Part shown: positions 8,215 to 16,833 of the stretch, in pieces
Layout: each line of letters opens with the position of its first letter
Numbering within the stretch: the stretch's first letter is position 1
Notes under the pieces: model-generated
Told to the model about the DNA's origin: nothing
The model's input: the letters and a program-made list of their open reading frames with translations, nothing else
Database searches by the model: none
DNA from: Niastella sp.
GTDB lineage: Bacteria > Bacteroidota > Bacteroidia > Chitinophagales > Chitinophagaceae
Direction of reading: 5' to 3'
NCBI GenBank assembly: GCA_017744515.1
Contig: JAGIBF010000083.1
Coordinates: 1-36,557, forward strand
DNA: 36,557 nucleotides
Position numbers and translations under genes: made by a program

Positions 8215-11200
8215 ATGAGCCGGACCAATCACTGCATTGCATTCATCATCAGCCTGGGAAGTATCCTTACCCTCATCACTGGTTGCCGGTCCGGTGGCCC
8301 GGAGCAGCCACCCCTCTTTGAAGCAATGGATAGCGACCGTACTGGCCTCGACTTCTCCAACACACTCACACAAAGCAACAGCATCAACATGCTAAAGTAT
8401 ATGTACTTCTACAATGGGGCAGGAGTAGGAGCAGGCGATTTCAACAACGATGGCAACATAGACCTTTTCTTCGCAGCCAATCAGCAACCCAATCGGTTGT
8501 ATCTAAATACCGGCAACCTGCAGTTTAAGGACATCACCCGTGAAGCACGAATCCCACAGGATACGGGATGGAGTACGGGCGTTTCCATAGCAGATGTGAA
8601 CAACGATGGCCTGCTCGACATTTACATCTGCCGCGTGGGCAACTACGAAACCCTCCAGAGCCACAACCAGCTATTGATCTGTGAACGCATTGAGAACGGC
8701 ATACCCGTTTATAAAGAACAGGCAAAAGAATACGGATTGGACTTCTCCGGATTTAGCACACAGGCAGCCTTTTTCGACTACGACCTCGATGGCGATCTGG
8801 ATATGTACCTGCTGAACCACTCCCTGCGCTACAACAGCACCTTTGCAGCCCGGACTACCTATGCAGGCACGTACGATTCCCTGTCAGGCCACCGCATGTT
8901 CAGGAACGATAATGGACACTTCACCAATGTCACCCGCGAATCAGGCATCAATAGTTCCATCATCGGATACGGATTAGGCATTGCAGTCTCCGACATCAAC
9001 CTTGATGGCTGGCCCGACCTCTACATTGGCAACGACTTTCACGAAAACGATTACCTCTACATCAACCAGCACAATGGCACCTTTAAAGACGAACTGACCA
9101 ACAGCATCATGCACACAAGCCAGTTTTCGATGGGCGTAGATGTAGCCGATATCAACAACGACGCCTACCCAGAGATCGTTTCCATGGACATGCTGCCCTC
9201 AGACCCATACATACTCAAAAGATCACTCGGCGAAGACGCATACGATATCTTTCACACGAAGATCAAACATGGATACAACTACCAGTATGCCCGCAATGCC
9301 CTCCAGCTCAACCGGCGCAACGGACAGTTTAGCGAGATAGGATTGTACGCAGGCATATATGCCACCGATTGGTCTTGGGCGCCCCTTTGGATGGACTTCG
9401 ATAACGACGGCCTGAAAGACCTGTTTGTTTCCAACGGTATACCCAAGCGGCTCAATGACATCGATTACGTGAACTACATTTCCAACGACGAGATACAACG
9501 AAAGATAAGAGGAGGAGAGATGCAGGAAAAAGACATGGCATTGATCAACAAATTTCCGGAGATCAAACTACCCAATCGCTTTTTTCGCAACACCGGCAAC
9601 GCCCGTTTTGAAGACGAAGGCAATAAGATTGGTAACGATAGGCCCACCTATTCCAATGGTGCCGTATATGCCGACTTCGACAACGATGGTGACCTTGACA
9701 TTGTAGTCAACAACATTAATGAACCGGCTTTGCTTTACCGCAACACGACGAATGATAAGACAGGCAAACATTTTTTATCCATACAATTGAAAGGACCAGC
9801 CGGCAACACGAATGCTGTAGGTGCCAAGGCCATCGTATTTGCCGATGGCGGCATTCGCACCTATGAAAAATTTGCTGCCCGCGGATTCCAGTCCTCTATG
9901 GAGCTACCGCTGCACATTGGGTTAGACAATACCGAAGTAGATTCCATGTTCATCGTGTGGCCCGATAATACTTATCAACCAGTCCATTGGTCTGATACGA
10001 ACCACATCACGATCAAATACACGCCCGGCAACCTGCCGAAATTCGATTATACACTGCTGACTGCAGCGTATAAGAGCAACTTACAATCTGTCAATGATAT
10101 TACACAGGCCGTCAACCTTCACTACTTCCATCAGGAAAACCATTTCGTGGAATTTGACCGCGAACCCCTCATACCCCACATGGTATCCACCGAAGGTCCG
10201 GCGCTGGCAGTAGGGGATATGAATGGCGATGGACTGCAGGATGTATTTGTAGGCGCTTCTAAAGGGAAAAAGAATGCGTTGTTCCTGCAAACACGCTCCG
10301 GTAAATTTGAAAGATCAGTACAGTCAGCCCTGGACAATGATAGCACCTGCGAAGATGTAGACGCCTGTTGGGTAGATGTAAACAACGACAAATGGCCTGA
10401 TCTGATAGTGGCCAGCGGAGGAAATGAATACTATGGTCGCGAAACATTCCTGTTGCCAAGAGTATACATCAATGATGGCAAAGGACGCCTGAATAAAATA
10501 ACCGACGCCTTTAGCGATATATATATTACAGCAGCTTGCGTAGCCCCATATGATTTTAACGGCGATGGATTTGTAGACCTCTTCATCGGTGGCCGCGCTT
10601 TCCCCTATCAATATGGACATGTGCCCCGTTCTTATTTACTATTGAATGATAAGACTGGTAAATTCAAAGACGTTACAGCGCAGTATGCGCCAGATCTCGT
10701 GCAGCCGGGTTTTGTGACACAGGGGAAGTGGGTCGACATTGACAAAGATGGCGACCTGGATTTGCTGACCACGATGGAATGGGGAGGTATCGACGCATAC
10801 ATCAACAACAAAGGTAAATTCACACGACAGGCTATTACAGAAAAGAAAGGCTGGTGGAATTTCCTCCTGCCCTGCGATATCGACCAGGATGGAGACATTG
10901 ATCTCATTGCAGGCAACCTCGGCCTCAACAGCCGGCTGACCGCTTCCGACAAAGAGCCCATCAAAATGTATTATGCCGACTTCGACGACAATGGCCGGAA
11001 AGAACAGGTACTCACTTATTTTCTGCAGGGCCGTGAAATACCCTTTGCCAATAAAGATGAGCTGCAACGTCAGATGCCGGTTTTGAAAAAGCGTTTCCTC
11101 TATGCAGGTGATTTTGCGAAAGCAACACTGGCGGAAATATTTACAGAAGAGAAACTAAAGAAAGCAGATGTATTCACGGCCAACTACTTGTCCAATGCAA

Positions 11201-11544
11201 TCTTGATCAACCAGGGGAATATGAACTTCACAGTGCAGCCCATGCCCTGGCAGGCACAGCTTGCACCCTATCGCGATGCTATAGCCATCAACGCCAACAA
11301 CGATTCCCTGCCCGATATCCTGTTGGGAGGCAATTTCTACGACAATAACATCCAGATGGGACGTTACGATGCCGACATGGGAACGATACTTGTCAACAAA
11401 GGCAAAGGAACACTAACAGCAGAAACGATCAACGGAACACCGATAAAAGGACAGGTGCGGCACATCGCACCAATACAAATAGGAAAACAACAGGCATATA
11501 TATTGGCAAAGAACAACGACAGCCTGCAGATTATTAAACTGTAA
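8215..11544 (+). CDS. Large FG-GAP/VCBS-repeat lipoprotein with ASPIC/UnbV domain (CRTAC1-like)
   Basis: 1109 aa. It begins with a lipoprotein signal (LTLITGC, Cys24). At least twelve calcium-loop FG-GAP motifs are spread over two blocks, about residues 70-500 and 660-1040, for example DFNNDGNIDLFF, DVNNDGLLDIYI, DFDNDGDLDIVV, DMNGDGLQDVFV and DIDQDGDIDLIA. This suggests two calcium-stabilised beta-propellers. Between them (about 515-595) is an ASPIC/UnbV domain (FLSIQLKGPAGNTNAVGAKA, then FQSSMELPLHIGLD). In Bacteroidota such proteins are usually outer-membrane lipoproteins encoded in SusC/SusD loci. Here no SusC/D is adjacent and the gene is flanked by hairpin repeats, so it seems to be a single-gene unit. 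Adhesion or ligand binding is a reasonable guess; no enzyme motif is seen. Confidence 0.88.
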   Translation: MSRTNHCIAFIISLGSILTLITGCRSGGPEQPPLFEAMDSDRTGLDFSNTLTQSNSINMLKYMYFYNGAGVGAGDFNNDGNIDLFFAANQQPNRLYLNTGNLQFKDITREARIPQDTGWSTGVSIADVNNDGLLDIYICRVGNYETLQSHNQLLICERIENGIPVYKEQAKEYGLDFSGFSTQAAFFDYDLDGDLDMYLLNHSLRYNSTFAARTTYAGTYDSLSGHRMFRNDNGHFTNVTRESGINSSIIGYGLGIAVSDINLDGWPDLYIGNDFHENDYLYINQHNGTFKDELTNSIMHTSQFSMGVDVADINNDAYPEIVSMDMLPSDPYILKRSLGEDAYDIFHTKIKHGYNYQYARNALQLNRRNGQFSEIGLYAGIYATDWSWAPLWMDFDNDGLKDLFVSNGIPKRLNDIDYVNYISNDEIQRKIRGGEMQEKDMALINKFPEIKLPNRFFRNTGNARFEDEGNKIGNDRPTYSNGAVYADFDNDGDLDIVVNNINEPALLYRNTTNDKTGKHFLSIQLKGPAGNTNAVGAKAIVFADGGIRTYEKFAARGFQSSMELPLHIGLDNTEVDSMFIVWPDNTYQPVHWSDTNHITIKYTPGNLPKFDYTLLTAAYKSNLQSVNDITQAVNLHYFHQENHFVEFDREPLIPHMVSTEGPALAVGDMNGDGLQDVFVGASKGKKNALFLQTRSGKFERSVQSALDNDSTCEDVDACWVDVNNDKWPDLIVASGGNEYYGRETFLLPRVYINDGKGRLNKITDAFSDIYITAACVAPYDFNGDGFVDLFIGGRAFPYQYGHVPRSYLLLNDKTGKFKDVTAQYAPDLVQPGFVTQGKWVDIDKDGDLDLLTTMEWGGIDAYINNKGKFTRQAITEKKGWWNFLLPCDIDQDGDIDLIAGNLGLNSRLTASDKEPIKMYYADFDDNGRKEQVLTYFLQGREIPFANKDELQRQMPVLKKRFLYAGDFAKATLAEIFTEEKLKKADVFTANYLSNAILINQGNMNFTVQPMPWQAQLAPYRDAIAINANNDSLPDILLGGNFYDNNIQMGRYDADMGTILVNKGKGTLTAETINGTPIKGQVRHIAPIQIGKQQAYILAKNNDSLQIIKL

Positions 11545-11551
11545 GTTGTCA

Positions 11552-11656
11552 TCCCGCTTTGCGGAGCTTGTCCCGTTCTACGGGAAAGCTTGTCGAAGGG
11601 CAAGCCTGTCGAAGGAACGTCGAAGGGTGGGTCGCCCTCAAAGGGCGGCTCACCCT
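11552..11656. repeat. Compound intergenic repeat: TCCCGC hairpin plus GTCGAAG units plus family A hairpin (copy 3)
   Basis: From left to right: TCCCGC-TTT-GCGG (11552-11564), CCCGT-tct-ACGGG (11571-11583), three GTCGAAGG-type units, then the family A hairpin with AGGGTG (11624-11629) pairing CACCCT (11651-11656) and GCCC (11634-11637) pairing GGGC (11643-11646). It separates the convergent ends of the FG-GAP gene and the type IX-sorted gene, so it could act as a two-way terminator. Confidence 0.65.
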
Positions 11657-11677
11657 GGTCTTTTGAAAAGCAACACT

Positions 11678-13768
11678 TCATCGCACCAGAGTTACAACAC
11701 CCTTTTGCACCATGCCCCGGCCATTTAGCGTTTCCATTTCCAATAGATAAACATACGTGCCGGAAGGTTGCGGAATGCTCCTGAAAGTGCCATCCCATCC
11801 CCTGCGAATATCAGTCGAATAAAATACCTGTTCCCCATACCGGTTATAAATGCGCAGACTGATCAGCCGGTTCTTATTCAACAAAGGAATGCGGAAAACA
11901 TCATTATTCCGGTCGCCATTGGGCGTAAAAATATTGGGCATCCTGATTTCAAATGCACAATCCTGGTACACAGCTATCGAATCAACCTTTGTTGCACAGG
12001 CATTCGACACACTTACCCAGTACTGCCCAGGCCTCTTCACCACATAGCTGGGGCTGTTACTCACTTCGCCCATCCAGTTATAAGATGCATAGCCCGGCGC
12101 TGTTTTCAACACGAGCGAGTCCTTGCCTTCCAGGCATTCGTCCCTGCCAAGGTCAACGGAGGGAGATTTCGGAAAACTTACAGGATAATACACAATACTA
12201 TCACAACCCTTTGCCGAAGTATAAGTAATAGAGTAAGTGCCGGCAGCCGTTACTACATCATTATTGGGCAAAGTATAACTGCTGGCATTACACAACTCCC
12301 GCAGAGCTGCAGTATCCGTTTTGTCTTCACAACACGACTTGCGACATATAATGGATGCATCTATGCGATAATCGACCATCGACAACGCTATAATGCTATG
12401 CAGGTTGGCAGGTGAAATATCAACGTCGAGATTAAAAGGAACCTGCACAAAATAGGACGTGATATCCGTTGCCGACATGGTGTGCGGCCCTTCTACACAG
12501 GTAGCCGTTCCGGAAGGATCGGTCTTTACGAGCTTCAGGTCGGTGCTGCCACCATTGTGCGTGAAACTGAAAAAATAAAAACCGTTGGGCGTGGCGAATA
12601 AATCCTTTGTCTCCTGACTGCGTCCGGTAAGCGGATAAGACTTTTGCCATTGAATGGCGCCCGCTGCGTTGATGTACAACAGCGACGGAGCATCAGCATT
12701 ATCCATAAGCAATACCTGATCACCTGCATTGCCCACCGGAACAGCGGCAGAAGCATAAACAGGAGGCTGATTACTTTGATATCCGAACGCCTGCTTTAAG
12801 TTCCCGATGTTGTCAGTGATCATATTGATAACACGCGTAGTCTTCCGGAAATAGATATAAGCGGTATCGGCCTGAGAAGCGATGATACTCAAGCCACCAA
12901 AAGGCAATTCGGTGATCTGAACTATAGGACCAAAAACACGTTCACGTGTAGGAGGAGGACCTTTCCAGGAATACAATCGCTCCCAGTTGATCAACCCCGA
13001 TTCATCATCCATAGACACAGTATAATACCCTTCGTGCTCTGTCACAAAAGGTCTGCTCACATCAAACAACCGGATCATATTGCCCAGCACAATATCGCCA
13101 TTTCTCAGTTGCGTCATTTGCATGCCCGAGTAGCCGGCGCCCCGCGCGTCGGCATACAGGCGCGTAGTCCATTTGATGACACCATCTTTAGTGATCCTTA
13201 AAACGATGTTGGCACTATTTACCGCAGCAGCATAATTAGTGGCAATAACGAAGTCCCCATCCTTCGTAGCGATGATAGAAGGAATATCGACTACCTTTTC
13301 CGCCACAAAAGTCTTCACGAAGATCCTCGACCAGATGATATTACCATGCTTATCCACCTTCATCACAAAACCCAGTTGAGTCAAAGTGGCGGGTGGCACT
13401 TTGGTGGTATCGACATTGCCGATGCTGCCGGTTGCGATATATCCACCATCACCGGAAGGGACAGCCTTCGAAAACCGGACATAATTATAAATAGGAGAGG
13501 TATAACGCCTGCTCCACAATACGGTGCCATGAATAGAAAGCAAAGAGAGCCACCCATCGAGCAGCACGGAGTTAGGGCGCATCACATCGCCGGCCAGCAG
13601 CAATTCATTATTGCTGGTCAGCACAACATGCTGCATGTTTTGAACAGTGGGAGTAGTATACCCGATGTGAAAGTAATCGCTGACGCATACCTGTGCAGTG
13701 GTTCCGGCAGGAAGGAAATACAGGAACACACAAAACAGTAAACCCCTCAAGGTAGTCCGGCAAGGCAT
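11678..13768 (-). CDS. Secreted propeller-like protein with type IX secretion (gliding motility) C-terminal domain
   Basis: 696 aa from the ATG at 13768; the frame extends to a TTG at 13804, but the ATG gives a clean signal peptide (MPCRTTLRGLLFCVFLYFLP, then AGTTAQ). Residues about 25-420 contain repeated blade-like units of the type 'DGGYIATGS...DKHGNIIWSR', as in WD/PQQ-like propellers. A Cys-containing region (CRKSCCEDKTDTAALRELC) and Ig-like segments follow, then a C-terminal domain of about 90 residues (MPNIFTPNGDRNNDVFRIPL, RIYNRYGEQVFYS, GWDGTF, PSGTYVYLLEM). That last domain is the type B sorting signal for the type IX secretion system. The protein should be exported and surface-bound or released. 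Partners are unknown, and no PorP/SprF gene is adjacent to it. Confidence 0.88.
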   Translation of the reverse strand: MPCRTTLRGLLFCVFLYFLPAGTTAQVCVSDYFHIGYTTPTVQNMQHVVLTSNNELLLAGDVMRPNSVLLDGWLSLLSIHGTVLWSRRYTSPIYNYVRFSKAVPSGDGGYIATGSIGNVDTTKVPPATLTQLGFVMKVDKHGNIIWSRIFVKTFVAEKVVDIPSIIATKDGDFVIATNYAAAVNSANIVLRITKDGVIKWTTRLYADARGAGYSGMQMTQLRNGDIVLGNMIRLFDVSRPFVTEHEGYYTVSMDDESGLINWERLYSWKGPPPTRERVFGPIVQITELPFGGLSIIASQADTAYIYFRKTTRVINMITDNIGNLKQAFGYQSNQPPVYASAAVPVGNAGDQVLLMDNADAPSLLYINAAGAIQWQKSYPLTGRSQETKDLFATPNGFYFFSFTHNGGSTDLKLVKTDPSGTATCVEGPHTMSATDITSYFVQVPFNLDVDISPANLHSIIALSMVDYRIDASIICRKSCCEDKTDTAALRELCNASSYTLPNNDVVTAAGTYSITYTSAKGCDSIVYYPVSFPKSPSVDLGRDECLEGKDSLVLKTAPGYASYNWMGEVSNSPSYVVKRPGQYWVSVSNACATKVDSIAVYQDCAFEIRMPNIFTPNGDRNNDVFRIPLLNKNRLISLRIYNRYGEQVFYSTDIRRGWDGTFRSIPQPSGTYVYLLEMETLNGRGMVQKGVVTLVR

Positions 13769-13880
13769 GCATCGCTGATTAAGCCCGGGCGACACAAAAC
13801 ACAACCCTGCCCGGTTACTTCAATTTAAGCCTATTACCCCACAAAACCAAGACTCAGATGGTCCTATCGGAGCAAATGGA

Positions 13881-13943
13881 ATTGCCTGGTCCTTTAGGGC
13901 TGGGTTAAAGAAGTCAACCTCCCCTTTGGGCTTTAGCCCAATG
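13881..13943. repeat. Intergenic hairpin repeat, family B (copy 1)
   Basis: ATTGCCTGGTCCTTTAGGGC begins the element and GGGCTTTAGCCCAAT (13929-13943) ends it. The same pair of blocks, at similar spacing, is at 15813-15874. GGGCTTTAGCCC is itself a short palindrome. Confidence 0.65.
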
Positions 13944-13952
13944 CGTATAACA

Positions 13953-14903
13953 TCAAAATATTGGATAGTAGATCCGCGTAACCCACTTCGTGGTGTCGCT
14001 TTCCTGTTGCCGGTTGGTAACAAGCGATTCAAAAGGAATAGCAGGCGATTCATACTTATGTTCAACGAGATAATTCTCCAGCTGACGAAAAGCCTCACGC
14101 ACCCGCGCAGGCCCACCCTGCACTTCGGCCACCAGCAGCTTGCCGGCAGGAAGTTCTCTATAAATGATAGAACCTTTTCCACTCAACGCTTTATTGATAG
14201 GCAGGGCTACCATCATTTCTATCTGGGAACTGTCGATGCGCCTTTTGTTGAGCATGGGAGCGTTGGTCACTTGTGCGCCCGAAGCAGACGCATATTGTTT
14301 CAACACGTCAACCTGTTGGTAGATATCCGCTATTGCAGGCTCATCCTTGAGAATAGTCTTAGTGGCAACCAGAAAAGAATCAGTAATGGTAGTACGGCTT
14401 ATTGTAATACCATAAGTATTCAGGTCATCATTGAGAAAAGTAGCGAGTGCCTGGATGATACCCCCCACATCTTTCTTCAGCCTTTTAGCCTTATTGTATT
14501 GCTGAAACCTGGTGATAGGATTGAAGCTTGACTTTTCCTGGAACTCCCAAACCAGTTTGACGGTGTCCTTACTGATCGGTACAATAGTGATCAGGTTTTT
14601 GATACTGTCCAGGCTATGATCGGAAGTAAGCTCGATGCCCGACATAAACTGTTGGGAGAGGCGGAAAGCGTAACCATTATAATAAAAGTAGCGGGTGGCA
14701 GACAGGCCCCTGATCACTTTCGAGGGACTTCTTGGCCACCAACTGGGCCATTGATGATCATCCAGCAAATAACGCTGAGCAGATCTTTGCGTAGTACTGG
14801 AGGTAGTACTAATAGATTCATGAATGACGGAAGGAACCATGACATAAGGCAGCACAATCAAAATAAGAATAACTATTATTATGCCTGTCAGTACTCTTTT
14901 CAT
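13953..14903 (-). CDS. SRPBCC-like protein with C-terminal GyrI/AraC effector-binding-like domain, membrane anchored
   Basis: 316 aa. Residues 5-25 are a single hydrophobic helix (VLTGIIIVILILIVLPYVMV), probably an uncleaved anchor. Residues about 30-165 resemble a START/SRPBCC (polyketide cyclase-like) domain, with the 'DDHQWPSWWP' segment near its start. Residues about 170-315 look like the effector-binding domain of AraC/GyrI proteins (YGITISRTTITDSFLVATKT, LPAGKLLVAEVQGGPARVRE, WVTRIYYPI). Both folds bind small hydrophobic or cationic molecules; no catalytic residue can be named. It is 162 bp downstream of an HD hydrolase gene on the same strand. The domain calls rest on pattern recognition and should be confirmed by profile search. 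Confidence 0.6.
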   Translation of the reverse strand: MKRVLTGIIIVILILIVLPYVMVPSVIHESISTTSSTTQRSAQRYLLDDHQWPSWWPRSPSKVIRGLSATRYFYYNGYAFRLSQQFMSGIELTSDHSLDSIKNLITIVPISKDTVKLVWEFQEKSSFNPITRFQQYNKAKRLKKDVGGIIQALATFLNDDLNTYGITISRTTITDSFLVATKTILKDEPAIADIYQQVDVLKQYASASGAQVTNAPMLNKRRIDSSQIEMMVALPINKALSGKGSIIYRELPAGKLLVAEVQGGPARVREAFRQLENYLVEHKYESPAIPFESLVTNRQQESDTTKWVTRIYYPIF

Positions 14904-14957
14904 AGTTCCTTAGTGCAGTTTCATATTGAAATTTAATTCCGCCGCCCCAAACAGTCA

Positions 14958-15042
14958 GGCCGCTCAAGCGGCCAGATTAACCCACGGCTGAAAATAGGTC
15001 ACTGGCTCATTACTGGCGCAAGTGTGCGGCGTACTTGTGCCA
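14958..15042. repeat. Two hairpins downstream of the HD hydrolase gene
   Basis: GGCCGC-tcaa-GCGGCC (14958-14973) is a perfect 6-bp stem with a 4-nt loop. TGGCGCAAGT (15014-15023) pairs with ACTTGTGCCA (15033-15042) as a 10-bp stem with one G-U pair. The second lies 23 bp past the HD gene stop and may limit readthrough. No T-run follows on the minus strand. Confidence 0.5.
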
Positions 15043-15065
15043 CAGCTGCCTCCCAGGCAAGAACC

Positions 15066-15668
15066 TCACACAACCTCCTTCTGATGATCGATCACAAACT
15101 GAATGATCTCTTCCAGTGGCGTATCGATCCTTGATAAGGCATCCGTAATATCATCCCGGTTCACCTGCGCGGCAAAAGAAGGTGTCTTTAATTTCTTCAT
15201 AATACTTTTCACATCCATACCCTCATAGCGTGTAGGGCGGATCAATGCCGCCGCATGAACAAACCCGGACAACTCATCAAACATATAGATCATCTTATCC
15301 ATGGTATTATTAGGCTCTACACCAAAATACCGTGGACCATGCGAGGCAATACAGTGAATGACTTCCGGGTCGATATGGCGGCGTTCCAATTCTTCAATGA
15401 TGATACGGCAATGATCGTTGGGATGTTTCTCCCAGTCGGCATCGTGAAGGAGGCCAGCCAGTTCCCATTTGAGCGCAGTGGTGGCATCGGCGCCTTCCCG
15501 TTCGATGGCCCAGGCTTTCATCACCGCCGCCACTTGCTTCATGTGCAGTCGCAGCCGTTCATTGGGTACCCATTCCTCCAACAATTGATGAGCCTCTTCG
15601 ATAGACATGAGCTTACCCGCATCCGCCGGATCGCCAAACGTATTTCTGCCAAGTACATGAATAGACAT
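15066..15668 (-). CDS. HD-domain phosphohydrolase
   Basis: 200 aa from the ATG at 15668; Met21 (MSIEEAHQLLEEWV) is an alternative, closer to the conserved part. HD-superfamily metal ligands are visible: His42 in LRLHMKQVAAVM, His75-Asp76 in AGLLHDADWE, and a later Asp (Asp114 or Asp121, in NTMDKMIYMFDELSGF). CIASHGPRY supplies another His. This is a short single-domain member, like many annotated as 'HD domain-containing' or HDIG hydrolases that act on phosphomonoesters of nucleotides or on cyclic nucleotides. Its substrate is unknown. It is upstream of the SRPBCC-like gene on the same strand, but the two hairpins between them argue against a tight operon. Confidence 0.85.
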   Translation of the reverse strand: MSIHVLGRNTFGDPADAGKLMSIEEAHQLLEEWVPNERLRLHMKQVAAVMKAWAIEREGADATTALKWELAGLLHDADWEKHPNDHCRIIIEELERRHIDPEVIHCIASHGPRYFGVEPNNTMDKMIYMFDELSGFVHAAALIRPTRYEGMDVKSIMKKLKTPSFAAQVNRDDITDALSRIDTPLEEIIQFVIDHQKEVV

Positions 15669-15751
15669 ACTGTAATATTAAGAAAGCCAAAACACCTTTC
15701 CAAAAGAAGAACGCATAGAGTTAATACCTTTCTTTAGCCAGGCAAACGAAA

Positions 15752-15874
15752 GAATTGCTTGGTTCTTTTAAGACCAGGAATAATTAGAGATAATGTTCGA
15801 AGTAAACGAAAAATTGCCCGGTCCCTTTAGGGCCGGGACCACAATGATAAAACCGTATCGGGCTTTAGCCCAAT
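15752..15874. repeat. Intergenic hairpin repeat, family B (copy 2 plus a degenerate third copy)
   Basis: Copy 2 begins AATTGCCCGGTCCCTTTAGG at 15812, where CCCGGTCCC pairs with the following GGGCCGGG (15830-15837). It ends with GGGCTTTAGCCCAAT (15860-15874). About 60 bp earlier AATTGCTTGGTTCTTTTAAG followed by ACCAGG (15753-15778) is a decayed version of the first block. The 292-bp space between the HD gene and the next gene holds little else. Confidence 0.6.
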
Positions 15875-15960
15875 TAATGAAAGAGACTCTGCAATCAGCG
15901 ATTTATTAGTAGTTAATCTTTCAGCTTATAGTCTTTTACTTATCGCCGTATTCCTCTCCC

Positions 15961-16833
15961 TCACGCAAGCCCCAACCCATCCATTTCCCACGCATCATCC
16001 TTTTTCTCCTCTTTCACCTTCTCCTCACCCGCAATCACTTTCACCAGTGCAAGCGCCCCGGTAAACGGGGTTATGCCATCTTTCCAGCGCTGACTTTTCA
16101 GTCGTATGCGTTTTCGCTGGCTCATATCTTCTTTTGGAATGTTCTCCAGCTGGGCATAAAACAAAATACCCAGGGTTAGAAACAAAGTGTACCCCGGCGG
16201 TATCTTCGCAGGATACGTGAAGCGCAAAGGGTCAATAGGTTCTTGATCGCGTACCAGGGCCTCAGTGCCCCAAAACTCATGAGCATAATGCTTTTCCTCG
16301 AAATTCACCACTGCCAGGCCGCTCAACAGTTTGAAATGCTCCACATAGGCAGGCGCAGTGATATGAGCTGCCGGAGTAAAGGAAGGTATATGGATAGATA
16401 GTGATTGGTTAGCCTCATCATGCTCAATAGAATAGTTGGCAAGTAAAGCCTCCTTCAGCGTTAGTTTGCGGTTGAATTCAAAACCTTCCAAAGTAGTGAG
16501 CGTGCTACAGCAAGGCGCTCGTTCTCCAAGTCCTTTGATCGGGTCCAGTTGCACTACCCTTACCATCTCCTGGTTCATGCGGCCGCTTAGCTTGCCATCC
16601 ACGATAGGAAATAAAATATGATCTAAAGCCTTGCGCAAAAGCTGGGCGCTTCGAAAGCTGGTAGTAAACTCCGCAGCATTCAACATGGTCCGGGCGAAGT
16701 CTGGATCGGTCTTTACCCGCTTACCGGTAACGCTCGTTTTTCGCTTCACAAGGTGCCCGTCGTCCGGCGTCCAGTAAAAAGTAAGTTCATCGATGGTGCC
16801 CCTGATAGGGAAAACACCCACTTGCCTGGCCAT
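15961..16833 (-). CDS. Conserved hypothetical protein (Chitinophagaceae-type, 'GTIxxxTFY' family)
   Basis: 290 aa with no signal peptide or membrane helix. It opens MARQVGVFPIRGTIDELTFY and continues with a short segment rich in basic residues (KRKTSVTGKRVKTDPDFART) and AAEFTTSFRSAQLLRKAL. I recognise this as the usual beginning of a family of hypothetical proteins seen repeatedly in Bacteroidota genomes; no function is known to me. The middle contains SLSIHIPSFTPAAHITAPAY and the C-terminus is Lys/Glu-rich (GEEKVKEEKKDDAWEMDGLG). The gene is alone, with repeat-filled spacers on both sides, and an 889-bp gene-free stretch lies upstream. A coding reading is supported by intact length and a normal start. 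Confidence 0.7.
   Translation of the reverse strand: MARQVGVFPIRGTIDELTFYWTPDDGHLVKRKTSVTGKRVKTDPDFARTMLNAAEFTTSFRSAQLLRKALDHILFPIVDGKLSGRMNQEMVRVVQLDPIKGLGERAPCCSTLTTLEGFEFNRKLTLKEALLANYSIEHDEANQSLSIHIPSFTPAAHITAPAYVEHFKLLSGLAVVNFEEKHYAHEFWGTEALVRDQEPIDPLRFTYPAKIPPGYTLFLTLGILFYAQLENIPKEDMSQRKRIRLKSQRWKDGITPFTGALALVKVIAGEEKVKEEKKDDAWEMDGLGLA

Noticed and set aside
8215..11544. The repeated calcium-loop coding segments as a DNA repeat or recombination hot spot
   Set aside because: Similarity is at the protein level (DxNxDGxxD) with varied codons, as expected for FG-GAP domains.
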